In this document: positions 15,256-23,067 of the stretch, one piece after another
How positions within the stretch are numbered: the first letter of the stretch is position 1
Layout: the number at the start of each line of letters is the position of its first letter
Assembly (NCBI GenBank): GCA_948468465.1
Contig: CAOKJJ010000042.1
Span: 1 to 32,356, forward strand
DNA length: 32,356 nucleotides
Reading direction: 5' to 3'
DNA from: an uncultured Eubacterium sp.
GTDB lineage: Bacteria; Bacillota_A; Clostridia; Lachnospirales; Lachnospiraceae
Program-made: the position numbers and the translations under genes
The notes under the pieces: generated by a model
Database searches by the model: none
What the model was told of the DNA's origin: nothing
Seen by the model: only the letters and a program-made list of their open reading frames with translations

Positions 15256-16038
15256 TTATGTCAGCGACAGATAATTCTGCATGCTTTTCAGCGCGGATTT
15301 TTCAAGCCTGGATACCTGTGCCTGGGAAATATGGATTTCTTCCGCGACCTCCATCTGTGTTTTCCCTTCGAAAAAACGCAGCTTAATAATATAGTTCTCC
15401 CTGTCGTTCAGCCGTTTCATAGCGTCGGACAGAGACAGGGATTCGATCCATTTGGACTCTTTGTTTTTTTTGTCCGAGATCTGGTCCATCACATATAATG
15501 TATCGCCGCCGTCAGTATATACAGGTTCATACAGGCTTACAGGCGTCTGGATGGCGTCCAGCGCAAATACGATTTCAGCTTTTGTAAGCCCTGCTTCTTT
15601 GGCGATTTCTTCTAATGTAGGCTCCTGGTTCGAGGTACGGGTTAAGACTTCTTTTGCATGAATGGCTTTGTACGCATTGTCGCGCAGAGAGCGGGAGACG
15701 CGGATGCTGTTGTTGTCACGCAGGTAACGGCGCACTTCCCCGATGATCATAGGCACTGCATAAGTGGAAAATTTAACGCCCATCGTCGGGTCAAAATTAT
15801 CAATGGATTTGATCAGACCGATGCAGCCGATTTGGAATAAATCATCCACATTTTCGTGATGATTGGAAAAACGCTTGATCACGCTTAACACAAGGCGCAG
15901 ATTGCCGTTGATATATTGTTCCCTGGCATCCAGGTCGCCCTGTTTGATTCTTTTAAACAATTCTTCTTTTTCGGATTCTTTTAATACAGGCAGCTTCGCA
16001 GTATTCACGCCGCAGATTTCAACTTTATAGACAGCCAT
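15256..16038 (-). CDS. sigG: RNA polymerase forespore-specific sigma factor sigma-G
   Basis: 260 residues from ATG 16038, chosen because GGAGG lies 6 nt upstream and homologues begin VYKVEICGVNT. Recognised by that N-terminus, by region 2 (NLRLVLSVIKRFSNHHENVD, then DLFQIGCIGLIKSIDNFD), by GVKFSTYAVPMIIGEVRRYL, by region 3 (NQEPTLEEIAKEAGLTKAEI) and by region 4 (KTQMEVAEEIHISQAQVSRLEKS). It drives late forespore genes. It normally sits right after sigE; here it is separated by about 13.2 kb and inverted, so its transcription must depend on its own promoter. The family is normally transcribed by sigma-F and then by itself. I could not pick a convincing forespore promoter by eye. Confidence 0.96.
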   Translation of the reverse strand: MAVYKVEICGVNTAKLPVLKESEKEELFKRIKQGDLDAREQYINGNLRLVLSVIKRFSNHHENVDDLFQIGCIGLIKSIDNFDPTMGVKFSTYAVPMIIGEVRRYLRDNNSIRVSRSLRDNAYKAIHAKEVLTRTSNQEPTLEEIAKEAGLTKAEIVFALDAIQTPVSLYEPVYTDGGDTLYVMDQISDKKNKESKWIESLSLSDAMKRLNDRENYIIKLRFFEGKTQMEVAEEIHISQAQVSRLEKSALKSMQNYLSLT

Positions 16039-16178
16039 AGTTAACCTCCGTAGATTGATAATAAAAGAATGCGCGATATTGTAAAAATTATTCATACATT
16101 AAAGAATTAAAACAGATTAGCCGATATACATAGAATAACAGTTATACACGATACGCACAGTACAGGGAGGTCAGCGGC

Positions 16179-16419
16179 ATGGATGAGGTATCCTTAACGT
16201 ATACGGGCATTATGAAACAGGGAGATAAAAAGGTCGTAAAGGTACGGTTTGCAAGAAACGGCGAAAAGGATTTCGCGGAAGGAGTCATTCCGGGAGGAAA
16301 AATCAAAAGGGTTTTCGGAAAAAGAACTTGCTTCCCTGCATTTTTATTTAAAGGCAAATGAAAAACAGCTGTATGAAAAAGCCAAAGAAATTACAGGGCT
16401 TAGGGGGTTTTTCCGATAA
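16179..16419 (+). pseudogene. small hypothetical gene broken by a single-base frameshift
   Basis: It starts MDEVSLTYTGIMKQGDKKVV at 16179, with GGAGG nine nt upstream (16165-16169), and reads well to EGVIPGGKIKR. The protein-like continuation FSEKELASLHFYLKAN, then EKQLYEKAKEITGLRGFFR, lies one base further on and ends at TAA 16417-16419. Removing one base near the GGG at about 16309-16311 restores one frame of about 79 codons. The unshifted frame ends at 16361. Either a decayed gene or an assembly error. The family looks like a short conserved clostridial protein adjoining sigG, but I cannot name it. Confidence 0.6.
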
Positions 16420-16508
16420 AAGCAATTTTAAGACACGCTCTAAGGGAACGTCACAGGTTATTTACATACGATTCCTGAAAGTTAAAAAAGTCTTAAGATT
16501 TTCAGTAG

Positions 16509-16537
16509 TTGGAACTTCATAATAAATCCGTTACAAT
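16509..16537 (+). promoter_or_regulatory. sigma-A promoter for the two-component operon
   Basis: TTGGAA (16509-16514) and TACAAT (16532-16537) are 17 bp apart. The start would be near 16544, 75 nt before the regulator gene. A TTAAAAAAGTCTTAAGATTTT stretch just upstream could bind an OmpR-type regulator (inference). Confidence 0.5.
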
Positions 16538-16577
16538 GTAATTGTGATTAATCATAATGCATGTGACGGATTTTTTT
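16524..16577 (+). terminator. terminator hairpin overlapping the two-component promoter
   Basis: AAATCCGTTACAATG (16524-16538) pairs with CATGTGACGGATTT (16560-16573), with one wobble and one bulge. The loop contains a near-palindrome, ATTGTGATTAATCATAAT. Seven T residues follow (16571-16577). Because the promoter's -10 lies inside the left arm, this would stop only read-through from upstream. Confidence 0.6.
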
Positions 16578-16618
16578 ATATATTTAAATCAGGCATGCAG
16601 ACATAGTTGGAGGAAGTT

Positions 16619-17314
16619 ATGTACAAGATTTTGGTTTGTGATGATGAGAAAGATATCGTATCGGCAGTCCGCATTTATTTAAGCAGCGAAGGCTATACGG
16701 TATACGAAGCGTACAATGGCAAAGAGGCGTTAGAGGTGATCCGAAAGGAAGAGATCCATCTTGTGCTGATGGACATTATGATGCCGCAGATGGACGGGAT
16801 TGAGACAATGGTGAAAATACGTGAGCACAGCAATGTGCCCGTTATTCTGCTGACGGCAAAGAGCGAGGATATGGATAAGGTGCTGGGACTTACCGTTGGT
16901 GCGGATGATTATGTGACAAAGCCGTTTAACCCGGTCGAGCTTCAGGCAAGGGTAAAGTCCCAGCTGCGCCGGTATATGCAGTTAGGCGGCGGAAAACAGC
17001 AGATGGAAAATAAGCTTTGCATCGGCGGCATTGAGTTGGATGACAAATCCAAAGAAGTGACGCTGGACGGAGAACCGGTTGCGTTAACACGGACAGAATA
17101 TGACATTTTAAAGCTGTTAATGGAACATCCAGGCCAGGTCTTTTCTCCAAATGAAATATATACGCAGGTGTGGAAGGATATTTCTTATGGGACGGAAAAT
17201 ACGGTAGCAGTACATATCCGCCATCTGCGGGAAAAGATTGAATACGATCCCGCACAGCCGCGCTTTTTAAAGGTCGTGTGGGGACGCGGGTATAAAATGG
17301 AAGATATGAAGTAA
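16619..17314 (+). CDS. OmpR/PhoB-family response regulator
   Basis: 231 residues. The receiver domain has the acidic pair D8-D9, phosphoacceptor D52 (LVLMDIMMPQMDG) and conserved Lys in DDYVTKPFNPVEL. A winged-helix DNA-binding domain follows (VALTRTEYDILKLLMEHPGQ ... VAVHIRHLREKIE ... KVVWGRGYKME). GGAGG is 5 nt before ATG 16619; an upstream in-frame TTG at 16607 would overlap that site and is rejected. Partner of the histidine kinase 35 bp downstream. VanR-like in type; the target is unknown. Confidence 0.92.
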   Translation: MYKILVCDDEKDIVSAVRIYLSSEGYTVYEAYNGKEALEVIRKEEIHLVLMDIMMPQMDGIETMVKIREHSNVPVILLTAKSEDMDKVLGLTVGADDYVTKPFNPVELQARVKSQLRRYMQLGGGKQQMENKLCIGGIELDDKSKEVTLDGEPVALTRTEYDILKLLMEHPGQVFSPNEIYTQVWKDISYGTENTVAVHIRHLREKIEYDPAQPRFLKVVWGRGYKMEDMK

Positions 17315-17349
17315 GTTGGAGCAGGAATCAAAGCAGGAGGGATCAGGAC

Positions 17350-20115
17350 ATGGAAAAATTAAAATCAAGCCTGGCGGCAAAGCTGATTGCCATAGTATTC
17401 GTTATCGTTTCGATGGCGCTGCTGGTCGCGGGATTTGCAGGGATGATGGTGATGGATGCCGCTGGCGGCTACCAGATGAGCAAAGAAGATATGCTGCAGA
17501 AAGGATATGAGCAGGCCAGCAGAAACTATTCGGTGGCTGCTATGGCGGATTATCTGGAGCAGTATGACGCAGATGAGAAGATGATGGCCAACTTTAGATA
17601 CGGGATCATAAAAGCAAATAATTTAGATACAGTGAATTTACAAAATCCGGATAGTTATGTGGTATCCAATTTTGACCGTATTTCGGATGTAAAAAAGGAT
17701 TTGCAGGTCGAAGAGTTTGATGTGGGTGAAGATACGTACTTTGACATCGGCGGAAACAGCATTTTCGATTCTTATTATTCAAGTCATAGTGCGGAGTATT
17801 CGGATATCTCATATGCGATCGAGGGATGGCTGTATGATATTCCTTCCAAGATGTTTTACGTATGGACAGAGGACAAATTGTTTCCGCTTGAGGACGTTGG
17901 AAACAGTACCGTGCTGATTTTAGAAGATGGAGCAATATATGATGAACTGCCGCTTCGTAACCTTGACATGCAGACACTGATGTCGATCGAAACGACGCAG
18001 AACAAAACGGTGTATTCGTGGAAGGAAGAGGCGCAGATCCTTTTTTATGATGATACGGATATAGATTTAAATGCGATCAGAATTATAGACGGACAAATGG
18101 ATGTATTGGGAAATTATGGTGAAATACAGAAGCAGTCGCCGGATTATTTTGACGGAAATGCATTTTATATCCGTCATAAAAACAAAACGGATCATTATTA
18201 TGTAGCGTCTTATGTAAACGAACCGTTAGCGGGCGCGCAGTCTTTTGCAGAAGGGGATTTGTATAGGCAGGTCACGCTTTTGGTTGATTTTGCCTATCGG
18301 ATGCGTTATGTTGGAATTGTTATCGCCGTTGTGTCTTTGGTTGTCCTTCTTGCGTCCTTCTCATTTTTGATGGCGGCAGCCGGACACCGCAAAGGAGAAA
18401 AAGGCATTATTCCGTCGTTTATGGATTATATACCGCTGGATGTATTTACGGCAGTCGTATTTTTTGCAGAGCTGGCAGTGCTGTTTGTGGCTGTTTCTGG
18501 TATATCTACAGCGACCGGATGGGAGAGAAATGGTTTTTCAGGTGTTATGTCTTCTGTGGTTATGCTGTTTTGTACAGCTGTTTTAGCAGTGCTTCTGGCC
18601 ATCGCGTTTTGCATGAGCTTTGCAGTCCGTATCAAACTTGGAAAATGGTGGAGGCATACGCTCATTTATGTAGTCTGCAAAAAATGCATGAAGATTTTAA
18701 CGAACTGTCTGCGTGCCTGCATCTATGTTGTGCGCAGCCTTTTGCGGAGCATGACGCTGCTATGGAAAGCATGGTTCATACTGGGAGGGCTTTCATTTTT
18801 AGAATTTGTCGCATTGAGAATAGCATGGGCCAGCAATGAGATTATGGTATACTGGATGCTGGAAAAAATAATTGTATATCCGGTTATTATCATTGCGCTG
18901 ATGCAGATGCACCGTCTGCAAAAAGGCGCCAGACAGATCGCGGGCGGCCAGCTGGACTATCAGATTGATACAAGGCATATGTTTTGGGAGATTCGAAAGC
19001 ATGGAGAGTATTTAAATGATATCGGGCATGGCATCAACAGCGCGGTCAATGAACGAATGAAGAGCGAGCATTTTAAAACAGAGCTGATTACAAATGTATC
19101 TCATGATATTAAAACGCCGCTTACTTCGATTATCAATTACGTGGATTTGCTGCAGAAAGAAGAGATTAACAATCCAACGGTACAGGAATATTTAGAGGTG
19201 CTGCACAGGCAGTCAGCAAGGCTGAAAAAACTGATCGAAGATCTGATGGAGGCTTCAAAAGCTTCTACCGGCAGTCTGAATGTCGTAATGGAAAAATGCG
19301 ACGCAGGCGTGATGCTTGTGCAGACGATCGGTGAATTTGAAGAAAAGCTTATGTCCGAACAGATTGAACTGCTGATTAAAAAGCCGGATACAGACGTTTT
19401 TATCGAAGCGGACAACAGGCATTTATGGCGCGTATTTGACAACCTGATGAACAATATATGCAAATATGCACAGCCGTCTACAAGGGCATACATCAATCTG
19501 GATCAAAGCAGCCAGCAGGTTATGATAACCTTCCGCAACATTTCCAGATATCAGCTGAACATCAGCAGCGAAGAATTGATGGAGAGGTTTGTACGCGGCG
19601 ACAGTTCCAGAAATACAGAAGGCAGCGGACTTGGCATTTCAATTGCCAAAAGCCTTACAGAGCTGATGAACGGAACCTTTGAACTGACGGTGGACGGAGA
19701 TTTGTTTAAAGTAATTTTGACTTTCCCATTGTACGGCACAGTGGCAAAACCAAAAGAACATTCAAATCAGAATTTCATAAATGAGAAGGATGCTTTTGAA
19801 AAGCCTGGCAAAAAAGACTCCCATATGCTGGACGGCATTACATCCGGAATACAAAACGCAGGCTCTTATGCCGCAGAGCTCGGACATGGGGTAGCGGATA
19901 AAACCGGACAGGTGGTTCGGCGGGCCGGCAAATACGTACATCATGTACACAAGGCGATTCAGGAAGTAAGGGCGGAAGAAACAGCACGCACGGATATGGA
20001 GTATGAGGCATACAGAGCGGAAAAGAGCCGGCCTGATGCCGATGCCGTACGTCCGATTTATGCAGACAGCGAGGAGGAATCCGTGCACAATAAAGGCACA
20101 GAGAATATGTTATAA
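17350..20115 (+). CDS. membrane sensor histidine kinase with long C-terminal tail
   Basis: 921 residues. One membrane helix (about 11-33) is followed by an extracellular sensor of about 270 residues, then about five further helices (about 310-520: for example IVIAVVSLVVLLASFSFLM, VFFAELAVLFVAVSGI, VVMLFCTAVLAVLLAI). A HAMP-like linker leads to the kinase core: H585 in TNVSHDIKTPLTSIINYV, N698 in FDNLMNNICKYA, and G758 in EGSGLGISIAKSLTELMNG. After the last catalytic strand (about 797) come 124 unusual residues, in part an amphipathic alanine/glycine-rich helix (GIQNAGSYAAELGHGVADKT) and then an acidic end. Signal unknown. It forms an operon with the preceding response regulator (GGAGGG ribosome binding site 10 nt before the ATG). 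Confidence 0.9.
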   Translation: MEKLKSSLAAKLIAIVFVIVSMALLVAGFAGMMVMDAAGGYQMSKEDMLQKGYEQASRNYSVAAMADYLEQYDADEKMMANFRYGIIKANNLDTVNLQNPDSYVVSNFDRISDVKKDLQVEEFDVGEDTYFDIGGNSIFDSYYSSHSAEYSDISYAIEGWLYDIPSKMFYVWTEDKLFPLEDVGNSTVLILEDGAIYDELPLRNLDMQTLMSIETTQNKTVYSWKEEAQILFYDDTDIDLNAIRIIDGQMDVLGNYGEIQKQSPDYFDGNAFYIRHKNKTDHYYVASYVNEPLAGAQSFAEGDLYRQVTLLVDFAYRMRYVGIVIAVVSLVVLLASFSFLMAAAGHRKGEKGIIPSFMDYIPLDVFTAVVFFAELAVLFVAVSGISTATGWERNGFSGVMSSVVMLFCTAVLAVLLAIAFCMSFAVRIKLGKWWRHTLIYVVCKKCMKILTNCLRACIYVVRSLLRSMTLLWKAWFILGGLSFLEFVALRIAWASNEIMVYWMLEKIIVYPVIIIALMQMHRLQKGARQIAGGQLDYQIDTRHMFWEIRKHGEYLNDIGHGINSAVNERMKSEHFKTELITNVSHDIKTPLTSIINYVDLLQKEEINNPTVQEYLEVLHRQSARLKKLIEDLMEASKASTGSLNVVMEKCDAGVMLVQTIGEFEEKLMSEQIELLIKKPDTDVFIEADNRHLWRVFDNLMNNICKYAQPSTRAYINLDQSSQQVMITFRNISRYQLNISSEELMERFVRGDSSRNTEGSGLGISIAKSLTELMNGTFELTVDGDLFKVILTFPLYGTVAKPKEHSNQNFINEKDAFEKPGKKDSHMLDGITSGIQNAGSYAAELGHGVADKTGQVVRRAGKYVHHVHKAIQEVRAEETARTDMEYEAYRAEKSRPDADAVRPIYADSEEESVHNKGTENML

Positions 20116-20146
20116 ACATCAGATGTTTTTTAGAAAGGGCAGGTGA

Positions 20147-20382
20147 ATAGGAATAAATAATAAGTTTCTCAGTTCACAGCAGAAAACAGAAAAGCCTGCT
20201 GTAAAGGAATCCCTGGATGATATTTTCAAGAATATTGTGGGCGTTTTGTCGGACACGGGCAGACGCTGGAAGAATACAGGGAGGAGAGGATACGTGAAAA
20301 ATATGAAGATGCTCATTGATACGAACGTGACCTGGATGATGGAGACTGGCAGGCCATAAAGAAAAATACTGTCTATGATTAA
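20147..20382 (+). pseudogene. degenerate toxin-antitoxin remnant (antitoxin tail and PIN toxin start)
   Basis: A frame from about 20147 reads FLSSQQKTEKPAVKE, then SLDDIFKNIVGVLSDTG. One missing base in the GGG at about 20258 shifts it to QTLEEYREERIREKYEDAH with a stop at 20317-20319. That tail is typical of antitoxins that precede PIN toxins. Overlapping it, ATG 20303 opens MKMLIDTNVTWMMETGRP (stop 20357-20359); the MLIDTNV opening is the hallmark of a PIN nuclease, so this would be a toxin cut after 18 residues. The antitoxin frame continues past its stop as YERDLDDGDWQAIKKNTVYD to 20382. Neither gene can be functional. Confidence 0.5.
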
Positions 20383-20388
20383 GGATCG

Positions 20389-20441
20389 GGATGCAACAGC
20401 TGTTAAAAGCTGATGCATCCTGTTTTGCGTGTTTTCCTTTT
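20389..20441 (+). terminator. intrinsic terminator after the toxin-antitoxin remnant
   Basis: GGATGCA-A-CAGCT and AGCTG-A-TGCATCC (20389-20420) form a 12-bp stem with one internal A-A mismatch around GTTAAA. TGTTTTGCGTGTTTTCCTTTT follows. It may serve the upstream two-component operon. Confidence 0.6.
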
Positions 20442-20514
20442 AAGAATCGAAATAGGGACTTTCTTTCTTATTATATCTGAATGGTTGCCAACAGTAGCAA
20501 AATTTGGGATATGA

Positions 20515-20523
20515 TGATATAAT
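20515..20523 (+). promoter_or_regulatory. possible extended -10 promoter for the acetyltransferase gene
   Basis: TGA-TATAAT (TATAAT at 20518-20523) forms an extended -10 element 81 bp before the start codon. No good -35 is seen at 17 bp. Confidence 0.3.
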
Positions 20524-20603
20524 ATTACCCAAAATCAATTATTTATGATTTAATCTCTTTTCAGAATTGTGTGTCAGGGATTTTTCCAAGGGAGGGGTTA
20601 TAG

Positions 20604-21134
20604 ATGATGCAATATAAAAAAATATCCGCGGAGGAACTTACCATGGAACTGTTTCGGCATTTTATCCGGCACCAGACAGTTACCAGATGTTACAGAAAAG
20701 AACAGGGGCGGTGGGTAATCAAAGATGAGCCGTTTGTGGATGACTGGAACGAATCAGATTATGAGTTTTTAATTGACTGCCTTAAAAATACGGTTAGGAT
20801 GGGTGGGTTTGTATATGGGGCTTTTTGCGATGGACAGCTGAAAGGATTTGTTTCCGTGGAATCCGGTTTATTTGGCGGTGCGCATCAGTATCTGGATTTG
20901 TCAAGCATTCATGTTTCCGAGGATATGCGCGCAGAAGGGATTGGAGCAAAGCTTTTTCATGCAGCCAAAAAATGGGCGAAAGAAAAGGGCGCAAAAAAGC
21001 TATATATATCGGCGCATTCCGCGGTGGAAACGCAGGCATTTTATAAAAAAATGGGCTGTATCGAAGCGCAGCTTTATCATCAAAAGCATGTGGAAAAAGA
21101 ACCGTTTGACTGCCAGCTGGAGTGTCTTTTATAA
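20604..21134 (+). CDS. GNAT-family N-acetyltransferase
   Basis: 176 residues. The acetyl-CoA-binding motif A is clear: SSIHVSEDMRAEGIGAKLFH (the R-x-x-G-x-G/A turn). It is preceded by GFVYGAFCDGQLKGFVSVES and followed by the motif B-like end KKLYISAHSAVETQAFYKKM, GC. The N-terminal 60 residues are longer than the minimal domain and hold charged and aromatic residues that may form the substrate side. Substrate unknown. GGGAGGGG precedes ATG 20604; ATG 20607 is an equally possible start. Two copies of an 18-bp A-rich repeat (about 21166-21201) lie after the stop. Confidence 0.85.
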   Translation: MMQYKKISAEELTMELFRHFIRHQTVTRCYRKEQGRWVIKDEPFVDDWNESDYEFLIDCLKNTVRMGGFVYGAFCDGQLKGFVSVESGLFGGAHQYLDLSSIHVSEDMRAEGIGAKLFHAAKKWAKEKGAKKLYISAHSAVETQAFYKKMGCIEAQLYHQKHVEKEPFDCQLECLL

Positions 21135-21245
21135 AATCTTCTGCCTGTCTGTTATCTATCCGAAAAAAGAAGACGATAATAAAAAAGAAGGCGATAATAA
21201 AAAAAGCGTAAATGGAATTTGATAATTGTACAAGGATGTGAGAGT

Positions 21246-21848
21246 ATGAAGATTGGTGAAGCGCAGCAAATATATCGGGATCAGGTGCATGCATATCGCA
21301 AACAAAAGACGGTGTTGTCCAAGCAGCTGATGGACGTGCGTACCAGAATGGAGCATATGCCTTTAGATGAAGAAAAAAAGACGGCATATGAATCAGAAGC
21401 CGCTACTTTGCAGCTGACATTAGACACATTGGACGAAAAAGAGTCTGAATATCAAAAATATCTGGACCAGCTTGCGGAAAGATACAGCGCCTATTGGAAT
21501 GCTGAGGTTGCGGACCAGCAGAAAGAAGCAGGAAAAGAATATGCCGAAGAGATGGGGAAAATTATGGAAGTGGCGCGGCGTATTATGAAAGGTGCGGTTG
21601 TGCCGGCTTCTGATGAAAAAAAGCTGATGGAATTCAGCATGGATATGTACCAGATGGCAAAAAATATCGGTGCTATGGTGAGGCAGGAGAAAAAGGAAAA
21701 ATACGATTCCCTCTGGGATGAAGAGAAAAAGGAAGAGTGCCAGGATCCAAGAGAAGCAGCGCAGCAGGCAGATGCAGGGCCAGGCGCGCCGGAGATTGTG
21801 GACGTATCGGATACGATTGCAGCGGCAGGGCTGACAGAGACAGAATAA
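21246..21848 (+). CDS. coiled-coil protein of unknown function
   Basis: 200 residues, almost all charged and helical. Long coiled-coil stretches run over about 1-110 (KQKTVLSKQLMDVRTRMEHM, TLDTLDEKESEYQKYLDQLA). A second helical part includes MKGAVVPASDEKKLMEFSMD, MYQMAKNIGAM. A low-complexity acidic tail (EAAQQADAGPGAPEIVDVSD) ends the protein. No signal peptide or membrane segment. I do not recognise a family. The general type resembles small structural or chaperone-like proteins, but the context (acetyltransferase and YczE-like neighbours) gives no clear role. Start ATG 21246 is favoured over the TTG-type starts upstream. It lies 33 bp before the next gene, so they may be co-transcribed. 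Confidence 0.7.
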   Translation: MKIGEAQQIYRDQVHAYRKQKTVLSKQLMDVRTRMEHMPLDEEKKTAYESEAATLQLTLDTLDEKESEYQKYLDQLAERYSAYWNAEVADQQKEAGKEYAEEMGKIMEVARRIMKGAVVPASDEKKLMEFSMDMYQMAKNIGAMVRQEKKEKYDSLWDEEKKEECQDPREAAQQADAGPGAPEIVDVSDTIAAAGLTETE

Positions 21849-21881
21849 GATAGCAGCCCGTCAGCAGGAAAGGGAGCGGTT

Positions 21882-22529
21882 ATGAAAGAATATTTGCGTA
21901 GGATCGGACTGCGCCGCATCGTTGGGATGATAGCTGGAAATATCATATTAGGCATTGGGATCGCCATCTTTCGTGCGTCTTTGCTTGGCAACGATCCGTT
22001 TAGCGCAATGATGATGGCAGGGGCGGAACGGACGGGCATCGCATATAGTTTGTTTGTGCCGATGGTAAACACTCTGTTTTTTATCGCAGAAATCTGCTGG
22101 GGACGGCATTTTATAGGAATTGGCACCTTTGTAAACTGGTTTTTGCTGGGGAAAATAGCTGAAATATTTATTGTCCGGCTAGAAGTGTTTGAAATTGCAC
22201 AGCGGGGGATGCCCATTCGCCTGCTGACAGTTGCCGTGGGCGTACTTGTCGTAAGTCTTGGCGTTTCTTTTTATCAGACGGCGGATCTTGGAATCGCGCC
22301 GTATGACAGCATTTCGATCATGATGAGTGAGCATTGTCCGCTGCCGTATTTTTGGTGCAGGCTCATTACAGATGTGGTATGCACGGCAGTTTGTTTTGCG
22401 CTGGGCGGCATCGTGAATGTCGGCACAGCGATATGCGCCTTTGGACTTGGGCCGTTTGTGCATTTTTTTGACAGACATGTATCGCGCAGAATGCTTGGAA
22501 TATATAAAAACACCCAGATACAATCTTGA
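21882..22529 (+). CDS. YczE/YyaS-like multispanning membrane protein
   Basis: 215 residues with about five hydrophobic helices (IVGMIAGNIILGIGIAIF, LFVPMVNTLFFIAEICWG, FVNWFLLGKIAEIFI, LLTVAVGVLVVSLGVSFY, ITDVVCTAVCFALGGIVNVG). Diagnostic stretches are LLGNDPFSAMMMAGAE and TADLGIAPYDSISIMMSE, the repeated Gly-x-x-Pro-Phe/Tyr-Asp motifs of the COG2364 family, and GTAICAFGLGPFVHFF. The function of the family is unknown, though it is thought to be transport-related. GGGAGCGG precedes the ATG. Its stop overlaps the -35 of the next gene's promoter. Confidence 0.82.
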   Translation: MKEYLRRIGLRRIVGMIAGNIILGIGIAIFRASLLGNDPFSAMMMAGAERTGIAYSLFVPMVNTLFFIAEICWGRHFIGIGTFVNWFLLGKIAEIFIVRLEVFEIAQRGMPIRLLTVAVGVLVVSLGVSFYQTADLGIAPYDSISIMMSEHCPLPYFWCRLITDVVCTAVCFALGGIVNVGTAICAFGLGPFVHFFDRHVSRRMLGIYKNTQIQS

Positions 22530-22555
22530 AAAAATATGCCGGACTATGCTATAAT
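22526..22555 (+). promoter_or_regulatory. sigma-A promoter for the small charged protein and argS
   Basis: TTGAAA (22526-22531) and TATAAT (22550-22555) are 18 bp apart, with TGC before the -10 (extended -10). The -35 overlaps the stop of the YczE-like gene. Transcription would start about 22562 and read into 22628 and argS. Confidence 0.7.
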
Positions 22556-22627
22556 ATTTTTATGGGAAAAGGAATGAAAAATCTGGAAAGGCAGGTTTTA
22601 GTATTAATATATTCAGGGGGTGTTGGT

Positions 22628-23047
22628 ATGCCGGCAGTATATGGGATTGACCTAATCGCAAAAAGAGACAAAAAAATTAAAATGGACCGCAGCATCATCA
22701 AAGGCTGGAATGTGCATTATCAGACGCTGGAAGAAGTCGAAGAAGCGTCGCGTGTCAAAAAAGAGAAGGAAGAAGAAGAGGAACGCAAAATAAAGCGGCA
22801 GAAAGAAAGGATGCATGCAGAAGAAAGGCTGCATACAGAAGATGAAAATCTTTATACTGAAGATGACGAAGAGCATCTGAAAGAAGCCTATAATGAGAAA
22901 ACGGGCGCTTATTCCGGAAATTATGGAAGGAAGCCAGTACGTGATGAAGGACAAAAACAGCAGATTCATGCGATTTTGAATGAAAAGCCGGAACCTTTTG
23001 AGTATGCCATGTCAACATTGGCAGCACAGGAAAATGAAACAGAATAA
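22628..23047 (+). CDS. small highly charged protein of unknown function
   Basis: 139 residues. A short conserved-looking N-terminus (MPAVYGIDLIAKRDKKIKMD, RSIIKGWNVHYQTLEEVEEA) precedes a long Glu/Lys/Arg-rich helix (RVKKEKEEEEERKIKRQKER) and an acidic, low-complexity stretch. It ends in QIHAILNEKPEPFEYAMSTL. Probably cytoplasmic and partly disordered. ATG 22628 follows AGGGGGT. An in-frame ATG at 22526 lies upstream of the predicted transcription start and is rejected. It ends 20 bp before argS and probably shares its transcript. No family recognised. Confidence 0.65.
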   Translation: MPAVYGIDLIAKRDKKIKMDRSIIKGWNVHYQTLEEVEEASRVKKEKEEEEERKIKRQKERMHAEERLHTEDENLYTEDDEEHLKEAYNEKTGAYSGNYGRKPVRDEGQKQQIHAILNEKPEPFEYAMSTLAAQENETE

Positions 23048-23067
23048 TGGCAGAAAGCAGGAAAAAC

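Noticed and set aside
16085..16150. Sigma-F/sigma-G promoter for sigG
   Set aside because: TGAATA and CATTCTT elements occur on the minus strand, but the 17-bp spacing and weak -10 make the match unconvincing by eye.
22960..23067. T-box leader upstream of argS
   Set aside because: The gap to the preceding gene is only 20 bp and shows no specifier loop or antiterminator bulge.
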